Shown: positions 24,940-33,754, counted from the stretch's first letter. The stretch: 64,000 nt of DNA from Candidatus Dojkabacteria bacterium (GCA_003554185.1 PWFU01000107.1:1-64000), one strand, 5' to 3'. Notes: generated from the letters alone by a model not told the origin. Translations and numbers: made by a program.

Positions 24940-25637
24940 ATCACGGAAAACTATATATTGTATCAACACCAATAGGTAATCTTGATGATATGACATTTAG
25001 GGCTGTTGAAACTTTGAAGGCGGTAGATATAATTTTAGCCGAAGATACTAGACATACTTCTAAGCTTTTAAACCACTTTGATATTGGTACCAAACTTTTT
25101 TCTTATAGAGATCAAAACCATTCTAAAGTTTTTAGAAAAATTCAAGATTTTCTTGATTCAGGTATGAATTTAGCACTTGTCTCAGATTCAGGAACGCCTT
25201 TAATCTCGGATCCTGGTTTCAAACTCGTTCGAGGTTTAAGGGATGCTGGATATGAACTTGTACCTATCCCTGGCTGTAGCGCTTTGACAGCAGCTCTCTC
25301 TATTAGTGGTATTCCTACGGATGCTTTCACTTTTTTGGGGTTTCTTCCTAAGTCATCTGGGAAAATTACTTCCATATTAAAAAAATACAGTGATTTAGAA
25401 ACAACCTTAATTCTCTATGAATCTCCTTTTAGAGTTAACAAGTTGTTGAAATATATAGTGGATGTTTTGGGAGGTAATAGGATGGTTTTTATCGGTAATG
25501 AACTTACTAAAATAAATGAGAAATGTTTTTATGGTAAAGCCTCAGAGATATTGGAGACATTGGGATATACAAAACTAAAAGGCGAAATAGTAGTAATTAT
25601 ATCTAAGCAAGAAAAATCTTCTCGTAATTTTGATTAG
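24936..25637 (+). CDS. rsmI: 16S rRNA C1402 2'-O-methyltransferase RsmI
   Basis: A tetrapyrrole-methylase-fold enzyme, 233 residues. It shows LYIVSTPIGNLDDMTFRA at the N-terminus, AEDTRHT, SDSGTPLISDPG and the PGCSAL loop. Start overlaps truB by 4 nt and the 3' end overlaps convergent tatD by 35 nt. Confidence 0.96.
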   Translation: MNHGKLYIVSTPIGNLDDMTFRAVETLKAVDIILAEDTRHTSKLLNHFDIGTKLFSYRDQNHSKVFRKIQDFLDSGMNLALVSDSGTPLISDPGFKLVRGLRDAGYELVPIPGCSALTAALSISGIPTDAFTFLGFLPKSSGKITSILKKYSDLETTLILYESPFRVNKLLKYIVDVLGGNRMVFIGNELTKINEKCFYGKASEILETLGYTKLKGEIVVIISKQEKSSRNFD

Positions 25638-26481
25638 TTACATCAAGAACTTTCTCAAGCTCAGTATTCTTTATTTCAGATACTACTTGGGCTATTTCTA
25701 ATGTATCTGAAGGTTGTCCAAAATTAATATTTCTTTTTTTATCTTTCCTTACATTATCTGTCGGTAAGAATGGCGCATCTGTTTCTAATAAAACTTTCTC
25801 TAATGGAGTTTTTGCTAGTGTATCACGTATGTTCTGTCCACTTTTGTATGTCAAAATTGCATTAAATCCGATATACAATCCCATATCTAAGAAATCTTGG
25901 AGATATTTTTCTCCTCCCGCATAACAATGCATACATCCTTTCGTTTGCATTTCTCCTTCAGTTATTAAAATTTCTCGCATTTCTTTTATACAATAATCAG
26001 AATTTATCTCATCTCTGGCGTGTATTGTTATTGGTAATTTATTATCATTTGCTAGTTTTATCTGCTCTCTAAAAGCCATTTTTTGTATTTCAATAATTTT
26101 CTCTTTTTCAGAAAATTCTAAATCATTCCTATCCATTAAATCATGGTATTCTAATCCGCATTCTCCTATTGCATAAACACAACTTTTATTTTTCTTGTGT
26201 ATTTCTCTAAGCTCATTTATGAGTTTTTTAACATCTTCGTATTCCTTAGAAAAAAAATGATGGTTTTTAAATTCTTGAGGGTGTATTCCTATAGCGTTTT
26301 GTATTAATTTAGGATATTTATTTTGAAATTCTTTATGTATATCTATTACCTTATACGAACTCTCTATATTGTTAGATGTATTAAGTAAATATTTACCACC
26401 GTTTTTCACAAAGTTATCCAATGCTTGTTCTCTATAGTTATACAACGGTTCTATTGTTAGATGTGTATGCGAGTCGTGCAT
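25603..26481 (-). CDS. tatD: TatD-family metal-dependent hydrolase
   Basis: A TIM-barrel DNase/hydrolase of 292 residues. Metal ligands are visible: DSHTHL at the start, GIHPQE, GECGLEYH, ITIHARD, MHCYAGG and LLETDAPF. The last 11 codons and stop are shared, antisense, with the end of rsmI. Confidence 0.93.
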   Translation of the reverse strand: MHDSHTHLTIEPLYNYREQALDNFVKNGGKYLLNTSNNIESSYKVIDIHKEFQNKYPKLIQNAIGIHPQEFKNHHFFSKEYEDVKKLINELREIHKKNKSCVYAIGECGLEYHDLMDRNDLEFSEKEKIIEIQKMAFREQIKLANDNKLPITIHARDEINSDYCIKEMREILITEGEMQTKGCMHCYAGGEKYLQDFLDMGLYIGFNAILTYKSGQNIRDTLAKTPLEKVLLETDAPFLPTDNVRKDKKRNINFGQPSDTLEIAQVVSEIKNTELEKVLDVTNQNYEKIFLA

Positions 26482-26620
26482 ATTATTTTCTTAACCATAA
26501 TTTAGGATACCAGGCTTTTTCATTCAGGGGAGCAATGCTATACATAACATTAAAAAACTTTAAACGAAGTACCAAAATACCTTTCATATGTTTATTTGGA
26601 ATTTAGTACTCAACAATAGA

Positions 26621-26923
26621 TCAATATCCAGTGAAACCGTCTGTACTATCCCACTCTTCTTTTGATTTTTCAGATTCCTCTTTTTTACTTGCCCCTTTAT
26701 TATTATTGCTCTCACCATTCATTTCGTTAAGTACTTTCTTAATGTATGACTTATCACCTGTTCTATATGCTTCCAAAAGTTTTTCTTCCTCAACCTGCGC
26801 TACAGCCTTTTCTAACTCTTTTACTTTCTTTTTACTCGCCTCTAAAATATCTCTCAACTTACTCAAATTTTTCTCCTTTGTGTATTGCTGAACGATATCG
26901 CCGGATTTATTTTCTTTACTCAT
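26621..26923 (-). CDS. Small unknown coiled-coil protein
   Basis: From ATG 26923 this is a 100-residue charged protein with one long helix (about 14-50, LRDILEASKKKVKELEKAVAQ) and a low-complexity Asn/Lys/Glu/Ser tail ending in DSTDGFTGY. A TTG at 26986 would add 21 residues, but TTGACA there plus TAAACT 17 bp on reads as a promoter, so the ATG is favoured. No function is evident. The 139 bases between it and tatD (26482-26620) hold nothing I can identify. Confidence 0.65.
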   Translation of the reverse strand: MSKENKSGDIVQQYTKEKNLSKLRDILEASKKKVKELEKAVAQVEEEKLLEAYRTGDKSYIKKVLNEMNGESNNNKGASKKEESEKSKEEWDSTDGFTGY

Positions 26924-27021
26924 AGGACTTGTTTTTATTGAAAATTTAACTGTTTTGAGTTTAGTATCTTCGGAATGTGATGTCAATTTTTATTATAGCC
27001 TGGAGTAAAATAGTTTCGCTT

Positions 27022-27993
27022 TTATTTTTTTAGGACATAATATGTTTGCCTTGCCTTTCCTTTTCTTTCAATCAAGCCCATTTCAATAAGTTGGTTATAG
27101 TCTACTACTCTTGTGGATTTCTTTCTTTTAGTTATTTGTGAATATTCATTATCATTTATACTTCCATGTTTTTTAATATGTCTCAAAAGCTTTTCTTGGT
27201 CCTTGTTCAATTTTAACTTTTTATCAAATTTTTGACCCTCGATATTTTTGTGCAAATTTTCAAATTCACTAAGCACTAGACAAGTAAAATATTCAAGCCA
27301 TGGTGTAAAATCTAATTTATGTCTAATCTTGTAATAGTCCCCTAGAGCGATAACTTTCTGAAAATACTTCTCTTGCTCCTTTCTGTAGCGACTCTCTAAA
27401 CTTAATAATTCGAAAAATTTAAAATCTCTTTGAGCCAAAAGAATTCTTGTTAGAATTTGTGCAGCTCTACTATTTCCGTCTTCAAAGGGAGAAATTAAGA
27501 GAAATTGTTTATGAAATATTCCAGCAAGGATTAATGGGTCCATATTTTGATTAATCTCTGTGTATTTGAGAAGCGATTTTAAAAATCTTTTAGTATCCTT
27601 ATGACTTGGTGGTGTGTAAATAGTTTGGTTTGTTTTAGTATTTTGGTAACTAGTGGGTTTGTTCCTAATCCTGCCTGCCGGTACGTTGTTAGGATTGTCC
27701 TTTAGTAAACGCTCATGAGTTAAGCAGACTAATTTAATATCCAAATTTTGTTTTTTGAATGTATTTATATCTACAAGAGCCTTATGATAATTTTCAACCT
27801 TATTGTCGGTGGAGTCGTTTTTTGCATTTTTAGGGGCAACACTATGTGCATTTTTTTCGTTTACTTGCTCTTTTATCTTTGTGTATATAGGGTTAGGTAA
27901 AGCTTCACCTTCTAACTTCCCAATTGTCCTATATATCTCCGCGAGATTGTATAGAAGTTTTTGGGATATTTCATATCTGGGTTCGAATTTCAT
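27022..27993 (-). CDS. Fic-fold protein with degenerate active site plus winged helix
   Basis: Fic proteins transfer AMP or other groups using HPFx[D/E]GNGR. This 323-residue protein clearly has the fold, but its motif reads ISPFEDGNSR (about residues 171-180): the catalytic His is Ser and the last Gly is Ser, while Phe, Glu/Asp, Asn and Arg remain. AMP transfer is therefore doubtful. The C-terminus (about 255-320) is a winged helix (SINDNEYSQITKRKKSTRVVDYN) typical of Fic proteins with a regulatory domain. It has an excellent leaderless promoter. Confidence 0.88.
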   Translation of the reverse strand: MKFEPRYEISQKLLYNLAEIYRTIGKLEGEALPNPIYTKIKEQVNEKNAHSVAPKNAKNDSTDNKVENYHKALVDINTFKKQNLDIKLVCLTHERLLKDNPNNVPAGRIRNKPTSYQNTKTNQTIYTPPSHKDTKRFLKSLLKYTEINQNMDPLILAGIFHKQFLLISPFEDGNSRAAQILTRILLAQRDFKFFELLSLESRYRKEQEKYFQKVIALGDYYKIRHKLDFTPWLEYFTCLVLSEFENLHKNIEGQKFDKKLKLNKDQEKLLRHIKKHGSINDNEYSQITKRKKSTRVVDYNQLIEMGLIERKGKARQTYYVLKK

Positions 27994-27999
27994 GGTTGA

Positions 28000-28028
28000 A
28001 TTATAGTCTATGGTTTTAACTAATTCAA
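28000..28028 (-). promoter_or_regulatory. Promoter of the Fic-like gene, leaderless
   Basis: On the minus strand TTGAAT (28023-28028), 17 bp and a perfect TATAAT (28000-28005) end 6 nt before the ATG at 27993. It is one of the clearest leaderless promoters in the window. Confidence 0.75.
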
Positions 28029-28079
28029 ATTTTTTAAAACTTGAAAAATTATTGTATTAGAAGTATATTTTTATAGGGG

Positions 28080-28107
28080 TTGTGAATCTTTTTTAGAATG
28101 ATATAAT
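28080..28107 (+). promoter_or_regulatory. Promoter of the VWC-like gene
   Basis: TTGTGA (28080-28085), a 16-bp spacer and TATAAT (28102-28107). The start codon is either TTG 28113 (5 nt away) or ATG 28119 (11 nt away); a transcript start near 28114 favours the ATG with a leader of a few bases. Confidence 0.6.
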
Positions 28108-28118
28108 CGCCCTTGTGT

Positions 28119-28844
28119 ATGAAAAGTGATGTTTTTTTGATAATAATAACCATATTATTCGTAGTGACAGGTTCGTTTTTGTTGTTTTCTGCTTTAAACG
28201 AATATAGTTTTGGCGGTAGGGATGTATGTATTGTTGATGGAGTTGAATATGAACAGGGGGAAAAAGTTATTGAATATAGGGAGGGAAGTGAATGTGTTTG
28301 TGCTTCTGGTGGTTTAGTTGAGTGTGTCCCTTTATCTGAAAAAGAAGAATTACAAAGGCAAAGTGCTATTGATGTCTCAGATTGGGATAATCAAGGGTTG
28401 GAATTCGATTATTCTTACGTTGTTGGGTTGTCTGAGACTGATACGGATTTTGATTCTGATGTAAGTTTCCAAGATGTGCGTTTTGAGGAAGATAATTTAG
28501 TGGTAATATTAGAACAGCGTCAATCTTGTCCCGGTTCTGGAAACCCACCACAGCAAGCTGGTTTTTATAATAAAGGAGAAAATGAACTCTCTTTTTACAA
28601 TATGGTTAGACGAGTAGATGAGGAAGAAGGTATAGGTTGTATAGTTCGTCTAGAATATGTTTTAGAGGACATGGGGGATAGCGATTTGAGCGAGATGGAA
28701 TTACTTTTTATTGACAATCTTGGAGCAATCACCTCTCCGGATATTTGTTTTTACAATGGCAATGTATATTTTGATGGAGATTATTTTGAAAGTGAAGAAG
28801 ATGAAGTTTGTGTTTGCGAGAATGGAGAGATTAAATGTGAGTAA
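28119..28844 (+). CDS. Secreted or anchored protein with two VWC-like cysteine motifs
   Basis: The 241-residue protein has an N-terminal membrane helix or signal anchor (about 5-25). Two similar cysteine modules flank a middle domain: CIVDGVEYEQGE...CVCASGGLVEC (about 36-69) and CFYNGNVYFDGD...CVCENGEIKC (about 208-240). The pattern C-x4-G-x-x-Y-x-x-G ... C-x-C-x-x-G-x-x-x-C resembles von Willebrand factor type C modules. The middle part (70-205) is acidic and not recognised. It likely faces the outside. It converges with the GH18 gene, 1 nt between stops. Confidence 0.78.
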   Translation: MKSDVFLIIITILFVVTGSFLLFSALNEYSFGGRDVCIVDGVEYEQGEKVIEYREGSECVCASGGLVECVPLSEKEELQRQSAIDVSDWDNQGLEFDYSYVVGLSETDTDFDSDVSFQDVRFEEDNLVVILEQRQSCPGSGNPPQQAGFYNKGENELSFYNMVRRVDEEEGIGCIVRLEYVLEDMGDSDLSEMELLFIDNLGAITSPDICFYNGNVYFDGDYFESEEDEVCVCENGEIKCE

Positions 28845-28845
28845 T

Positions 28846-30054
28846 CTATCTAATGATATCTCCTTCTTGTCCCAATCTCCAATATGTTACCCCTGCAATT
28901 TTATATTTGTTTGCTAAATTTTGTCTTTGTTTTACCGATTCAGGTGTAGCATAATACAGCTTGCAATGATTACCGTTGCAGGGATATTCTGCCATCCCCT
29001 CTTGAATATCTTCATCATACTTTGTGTCGATGCCTTCTTGCATAAAAATGCTGTCTTGAAGTTGTTGATATGTGTAAGAGTTTACGTTCAGTATATCAGC
29101 GTGAGGTTGGTCATTTTCTAGAACCCATTCATACGAGTAAAGATGTATTCCTAACCAAATTTTATCATTTTGTACTTTATCGGTTGTGTATTCCAGGACC
29201 CTTTCAACCCAATTGGTTGGTGCTATTGGTCCAGGTTTAGGATCTCTTGGATGTGTAAAGTCATAAGTCATTATTCTTAGTTGATCAGAGTACTTGGCTA
29301 TTCTTTCGTAATCTTGAACTTCCCTAGTTTCTGCTAGAGATGTATAGACTACATCATCCCCCCATTTTGGTAGAACAGTGACTGAAAGGATTTTGTTTTT
29401 AGAATCTAGCCTACTTGAGAGCTCTTCCAAAAAGATGAAGAAAGGTTCCTTACTTTCTCTAGAAATAGCTTCATAATCTAGGTCTATGCCATCATAATTA
29501 TTTTTCTCCACGACATTCACAATTGCATTTATATGTTTGTCTCTATTTTTTTCATCATTAAGTATATTCTTCATCCTATCACTGTCAAAGTCAGATATTG
29601 TAGGTATAATACTGATGTTTTTGTACTCTGTTATTTCTCTCAATTCCTGCAATTTAGTATCTAAACGTGGATTTAGAGACCCATCTGAGTTTATAGAAAA
29701 AGTTACTGGAGAAATATTATCAAATTCTGTTTTAAATCCTCTAAGTGATTCTATCCCATTATTATAATCCCACGGAGGGATCCACCCTGCTTGCTTAAGT
29801 GTCTTTGTTTTTCCCTTCTCTTCTTCGGGTTCACAATTTATACAGTCTTGTTGGGTTGATTCTATGGAACTTTCTCCTTTACCAGAGTCTTCTTGTTGCA
29901 CTAAGGGTATCATTTCTTCTTGGGTTACGGATTCAATATCTTTGTCTTCTGTACTTCTTGTAGATAGATTTTGGTAATCAATCCATAGAAATATGCCAAT
30001 TAAGGGCACGATAACTAGAAAAACTATTGTTAAAACCGTGAGTTTATTGCTCAT
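28846..30054 (-). CDS. GH18-family glycosidase-like protein, membrane anchored
   Basis: The 402-residue protein has an N-terminal membrane helix (about 7-26), a Ser/Glu-rich linker and a GH18 barrel (about 88-400). The catalytic motif DGIDLDYE is intact (Asp188, Asp191, Asp193, Glu195). Sequence around GWIPPWD and the lack of a chitin-binding insert resemble YaaH/YdhD-type GH18 proteins that act on peptidoglycan rather than chitin, which I infer. It has its own leaderless promoter 23 nt after ftsI. Confidence 0.85.
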   Translation of the reverse strand: MSNKLTVLTIVFLVIVPLIGIFLWIDYQNLSTRSTEDKDIESVTQEEMIPLVQQEDSGKGESSIESTQQDCINCEPEEEKGKTKTLKQAGWIPPWDYNNGIESLRGFKTEFDNISPVTFSINSDGSLNPRLDTKLQELREITEYKNISIIPTISDFDSDRMKNILNDEKNRDKHINAIVNVVEKNNYDGIDLDYEAISRESKEPFFIFLEELSSRLDSKNKILSVTVLPKWGDDVVYTSLAETREVQDYERIAKYSDQLRIMTYDFTHPRDPKPGPIAPTNWVERVLEYTTDKVQNDKIWLGIHLYSYEWVLENDQPHADILNVNSYTYQQLQDSIFMQEGIDTKYDEDIQEGMAEYPCNGNHCKLYYATPESVKQRQNLANKYKIAGVTYWRLGQEGDIIR

Positions 30055-30061
30055 CTGCCCA

Positions 30062-30067
30062 ATTATA
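30062..30067 (-). promoter_or_regulatory. -10 box of the GH18 gene, leaderless type
   Basis: TATAAT lies 7 nt before the ATG at 30054, in the 22-nt gap after ftsI. An overlapping TAGAAT (30066-30071) is an alternative. Confidence 0.55.
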
Positions 30068-30076
30068 TTCTAAAAA

Positions 30077-31900
30077 TTATTTTTTGGGAATTTCTAAATC
30101 TTCAGCGATCTCATTAAAAATGTTTATCCAAACGGGAACCGCTGTTGTGGCAGCATATATGTCGGTTTGTGGTTCTCTTAACTTAACGAGCATAATCATT
30201 TCTGCATCTTTTGTTGGAGAAAATCCTACAAAGGTGGCATTTGTTTTGTCATCGTAATAACCTGGCTCATCTCTCTTGGGAATTTGGGCTGTACCAGTTT
30301 TACCCGCTATTTCATAATCTTTACTCTCTAATTCTCGTTTGAATATATATCTTGCTTCCCCTTCAGTTACAACGTTGCCCATATAATCTGCAACGGTATT
30401 AGCTGTTTCTTCAGAGATTGGGGAGTTCATTTTAGAAGGGCTATATCTTATTACATCCTCCTCCTCTACTACTTTAGAAACTATATAGGGTCTCATTCTT
30501 TCTCCATTGTTAGCAAACGGACTTAATGCCGAGATTATTTGCAGGGAGTTAGCTGAAATAGATTGTCCAAAAGAAGTAACTGCCAGATCCAACTCTGTCC
30601 ATTCTTCATATGGCTTTAAGTAACTGTTTGATTCATCTTCAAGCCCTACACCAATGAAGTTCCCTATCCCAAAATTTCTTAATCCCTGGTAGTAACTTTC
30701 TAATCCTACTTTCATACCGATTTTAGCAATACAGGGGTTGTTTGATTCAGATAGAATTTCTGAAAGACTCAGTTTGCCTGATGGGTTTTTATCCCAGGTA
30801 TGGATTGTTTCCCCACCCACAGTTATTTGCCCAGTTTGGTCGTGGCATATGTAATCGGTGTCAATAGCATCTTCTTCTAATGCGAGGGCCAATGTTATTG
30901 GTTTGTGTGTTGAACCGTATTCGTATACGTCTGCTACTGCTCGATTTTTGAATATTTCTTTATTACCTATTTTCCAATACTCATTGGGATTAAAGTCTGG
31001 ATAATTAGCCATTGCTATGATTGCACCGGTTTCTGGATTCATGATTATTGCAGAACCACTTTTAGCTCTATGCTCGTGAACTCCTTCTCTTAGAACATCC
31101 TCAACTTTTGACTGTATAGGTGGGTCTATTGTTAATTTAATATCCTTCCCTTCGCGTGATATTACTGGCTCGTACTCTACTGTGAGGATTACATTTCCTT
31201 GTGCATCTTTTTCTTCGTAACTATATGTATCATGTCCAGTTATATCACCCCAATAGTATCCTTCAATCCCGTAATTTCCTCGGTCTTCTCCTTCTTCCGT
31301 TTTGCCTGTGAAACCAAGTACATGTGAGGCTAATCTGCCATCGGGATATAATCGGTTCTCTTGTTGTTCAAAGTGTAAGCCAAAACCCTGTGTTCCTTCT
31401 CCGAAAATATTTGTCTCTTCCAAGGCCTTCTTTTGGTCATTACTAACTCCGTCCTTTATTGGAAAATAGACAAAATCTTCGGTTATTTGCTCTTCTATTT
31501 TCTTCTCTTCGATATCAAGTATATTTGAAACCTTCATTACAAATTTGTCTTTGTTCTCAAAAAATAATTCCCTTTCACGTTCACTATTGCTTAAATTTGC
31601 ATATACACCCCAAGAAGGTTCGTCTATGGCTAGTACAGAACCATCCGCAGCATACACGATACCACGCCCGCTGGCGCTTCTTTGTTTTTGTGTATATTGT
31701 TGTGTTGCTAATGTTTGAAATTTTTCAGTTTCTATAACCTGCCATCTAAATACCTGTGCAATTATTAATCCAGAGAAAATTATTATACCTATGGTTATCC
31801 ATAATATGTTTTTTTGAAACATATCCTCCCAAGAGGATTTTTGCTCCTTTTTACCTATCTTAGGATTAAGTTTTTTTGTTGGTACCTTGCGTTTTTGCAT
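30077..31900 (-). CDS. ftsI: Division transpeptidase FtsI / PBP2-type class B PBP
   Basis: A class B penicillin-binding protein that cross-links septal wall with FtsW. The 607 residues include a membrane helix (about 30-52), a dimerisation domain beginning GRGIVYAADGSVLA, and a transpeptidase domain with STHK (Ser near 326), SNN (near 385) and KTGTAQ (near 531). Context mraZ-rsmH-ftsL-ftsI is the classical dcw order. No PASTA repeats. Confidence 0.95.
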   Translation of the reverse strand: MQKRKVPTKKLNPKIGKKEQKSSWEDMFQKNILWITIGIIIFSGLIIAQVFRWQVIETEKFQTLATQQYTQKQRSASGRGIVYAADGSVLAIDEPSWGVYANLSNSERERELFFENKDKFVMKVSNILDIEEKKIEEQITEDFVYFPIKDGVSNDQKKALEETNIFGEGTQGFGLHFEQQENRLYPDGRLASHVLGFTGKTEEGEDRGNYGIEGYYWGDITGHDTYSYEEKDAQGNVILTVEYEPVISREGKDIKLTIDPPIQSKVEDVLREGVHEHRAKSGSAIIMNPETGAIIAMANYPDFNPNEYWKIGNKEIFKNRAVADVYEYGSTHKPITLALALEEDAIDTDYICHDQTGQITVGGETIHTWDKNPSGKLSLSEILSESNNPCIAKIGMKVGLESYYQGLRNFGIGNFIGVGLEDESNSYLKPYEEWTELDLAVTSFGQSISANSLQIISALSPFANNGERMRPYIVSKVVEEEDVIRYSPSKMNSPISEETANTVADYMGNVVTEGEARYIFKRELESKDYEIAGKTGTAQIPKRDEPGYYDDKTNATFVGFSPTKDAEMIMLVKLREPQTDIYAATTAVPVWINIFNEIAEDLEIPKK

Positions 31901-31907
31901 ATAGTTG

Positions 31908-31913
31908 ATTATA
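31908..31913 (-). promoter_or_regulatory. -10 box of ftsI overlapping the ftsL stop codon
   Basis: TATAAT ends 7 nt before the ftsI ATG, and two of its bases belong to the TAA that ends ftsL. No good -35 is seen. This could give ftsI its own leaderless transcript within the dcw operon. Confidence 0.5.
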
Positions 31914-32265
31914 GTTCAGCTATAATTGACTCGTTTGCAACTCGAATTTGTGCCTTTTCAGCCCTATATTCAAGATCTATCTCCTCTCCTGCTATTTCTC
32001 TAATAATGCTAACAGATTTAATTCTCGCAATCTCTTGAGATATATTTCGATTATCTTCGATTAAAGTCCTTTTTTCGTTATTAAGTTTTTCTAATTCAAC
32101 ACCTTTAGGGACTAATAGTGCATTAAGAGCTAGCTGTACCCCGAGGAATAGGACGAATAAGATGATTGCTCCCACAAGGCCTCTGTGGAAAAGGGAGTCT
32201 ATTAGTCTCTCCTCTCTTACAGGGAACAAAGTTTTCAGTTTTCTATGATATTTTTTAAAAAACAT
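31909..32265 (-). CDS. ftsL: FtsL/DivIC-like division protein
   Basis: A 118-residue bitopic protein: basic cytoplasmic start, one membrane helix (about 30-52), then a coiled coil (LEKLNNEKRTLIEDNRNISQ, about 59-78) and a short C-terminal tail. Size, topology and position between rsmH and ftsI identify it as the FtsL-type partner of FtsI/FtsW, although the sequence alone is weakly conserved. Confidence 0.8.
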   Translation of the reverse strand: MFFKKYHRKLKTLFPVREERLIDSLFHRGLVGAIILFVLFLGVQLALNALLVPKGVELEKLNNEKRTLIEDNRNISQEIARIKSVSIIREIAGEEIDLEYRAEKAQIRVANESIIAEL

Positions 32266-32298
32266 GGGCAGTTTTTTTTATATATATTTAATTTTTAT

Positions 32299-33165
32299 TT
32301 ATTTCTCTAAAATTCTCATTTTTGCGCTCCTTGCTCTCGGATTGATCCGAGCCTCTTCTTCAGAGGGCATTACTAATTTATGTTTTCCTTTGGAATTGAA
32401 AAATTTTTTCACAATTCTGTCTTCCAAAGAATGAAAAGATATAACGACTATCCTTCCTCTCTTTTTTAAAAGATCGTAGGTCTCTTCAAGACCTTTTTCT
32501 AAATTTCCTAGTTCATTGTTTACAGCTATCCGCAGGGCTTGGAAAACCCTGCGGGATGGATGTTTGAATTTATCTTGGTGTGCTGCCGGTACAGCTCCTG
32601 AGATAATGTTGTTTAAGTCTTCTACTGTGTTTATTTTGTCTATTTTGTTCTTAATGTGCTTTGCAATTCTCTTTGCATTTTTTTCTTCTCCAAATTCTTT
32701 TATTATCCTTCCTAATTCCTTCTCATCGTAAAACCTTAATATATCGACTGCCTTCGCGTTTAGTTGTGTGTCCATCCTCATATCCAAATCTTGGCTACCC
32801 TCTAGGTAGCTAAAGCCTCTTCCCGAAGCCTCGAGCTGCCTAGAGGAAAGCCCTAAATCCATTAAAAAACCATCTACTTCAGATATGTCGAGAATCTCTA
32901 GGAGCTCTTTTATATTTTTAAAATTTTCTTTTTTAATGATCCAATTTTTATTTTTCTCCCTAATTTTTTTATAATATTCCTTTACAAATTCAACCGCTTC
33001 TAAATCTGTATCAATACTAATTAGTTTCCCATTCTCATTTAAATATTTCAGTATTTCTACACTATGCTCCCCTTCCCCTAATGTGCAATCCACGTATGTT
33101 CCACTTACCTTTATGTTTAAATTTTCTATTGCCTCTTTAAGTAATACGGCTTTATGATATTTCAT
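32299..33165 (-). CDS. rsmH: 16S rRNA m4C1402 methyltransferase RsmH (MraW)
   Basis: The 288-residue enzyme N4-methylates C1402, the same nucleotide whose ribose is methylated by RsmI, also encoded here. It shows HKAVLLKEAIENL, DCTLGEGEHS (SAM loop), FLMDLGLSSRQL and VISFHSLEDRIVK. Its ATG overlaps the mraZ stop (TAATG). Confidence 0.97.
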   Translation of the reverse strand: MKYHKAVLLKEAIENLNIKVSGTYVDCTLGEGEHSVEILKYLNENGKLISIDTDLEAVEFVKEYYKKIREKNKNWIIKKENFKNIKELLEILDISEVDGFLMDLGLSSRQLEASGRGFSYLEGSQDLDMRMDTQLNAKAVDILRFYDEKELGRIIKEFGEEKNAKRIAKHIKNKIDKINTVEDLNNIISGAVPAAHQDKFKHPSRRVFQALRIAVNNELGNLEKGLEETYDLLKKRGRIVVISFHSLEDRIVKKFFNSKGKHKLVMPSEEEARINPRARSAKMRILEK

Positions 33166-33605
33166 TATTCTGCCTTTTTGTTCATCTTTTCTATCTCCTG
33201 GGCTATTTCTTCACTATTTGATTTAAGGTATTCTAATCTCTTTTCCCAATTTTCTTTACTCCAGATTTCAATCCAGTTGTACAAGCCTACGAAGACAATT
33301 TCTTTTGATAGGTTTGCATGTTCCTTCAGATTATCTGGAATTACCACTCTGCCTTGTGAGTCATATTCAATTTGTAGAGCGGATCCTACAAGAAATCTTG
33401 TAGTATCTCTTATATTTTTGTTTATAAAAGAGCCATTAATTACTTCATTAGCTATCTTTTGCCACATTTCCTTGTTTACCAATATCAAAGCATTCTCATA
33501 TCCGCGTGTTAGTATTATTTCTTCTCCGAGTTCTTCTCTAAAAACCTTTGGTATTGCTACACGCTTTTTATTACATATTTTTGTTTTGTATTCTCCTACA
33601 AGCAT
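33165..33605 (-). CDS. mraZ: Transcription regulator MraZ
   Basis: First gene of the division and wall (dcw) cluster and known as its autoregulator. The 146 residues contain two SpoVT/AbrB-like halves: VGEYKTKICNKKRVAIPKVFREEL and LQIEYDSQGRVVIPDNLKEHA. Three direct AGTGG repeats lie directly upstream (33627-33653). Confidence 0.95.
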   Translation of the reverse strand: MLVGEYKTKICNKKRVAIPKVFREELGEEIILTRGYENALILVNKEMWQKIANEVINGSFINKNIRDTTRFLVGSALQIEYDSQGRVVIPDNLKEHANLSKEIVFVGLYNWIEIWSKENWEKRLEYLKSNSEEIAQEIEKMNKKAE

Positions 33606-33626
33606 ATTCCATTTTTAAAAAACAAT

Positions 33627-33653
33627 CACCACTGTTCACCACTAGGTTCCACT
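33627..33653 (-). promoter_or_regulatory. MraZ operator: three AGTGG boxes at 10-bp period
   Basis: Reading the minus strand, AGTGGAA, AGTGGTG and AGTGGTG recur exactly every 10 bp (on the plus strand at 33647-33653, 33637-33643 and 33627-33633). They begin right after the -10 box of mraZ and so cover the expected transcription start. Repeated GTGG boxes upstream of mraZ are the known MraZ operator type in E. coli and Mycoplasma; autorepression is inferred. Confidence 0.8.
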
Positions 33654-33682
33654 AATTTAACATCACTCTAAAATGATGTCAA
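33654..33682 (-). promoter_or_regulatory. mraZ promoter
   Basis: A perfect TTGACA (33677-33682), 17-bp spacer and TAAATT (33654-33659) on the minus strand. Unlike most promoters here it leaves a leader of about 40 nt, which holds the MraZ boxes. The rest of the 149-base gap to murA (33683-33754) holds nothing else that I recognise. Confidence 0.7.
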
Positions 33683-33754
33683 ATATAGTTTTGGTCTTAT
33701 AGTGATAATATAGGTTTAGAGAGGAAGTATCTCCGAATTACAAACACAAATCCC

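Noticed and set aside
26924-26986. TTG 26986 as start of the small coiled-coil protein
   Set aside because: TTGACA at the TTG plus TAAACT 17 bp later reads as a promoter; the ATG at 26923 follows it.
33154-33618. 154-codon plus-strand frame opposite mraZ and rsmH
   Set aside because: Antisense shadow of two well-conserved genes; no family features.
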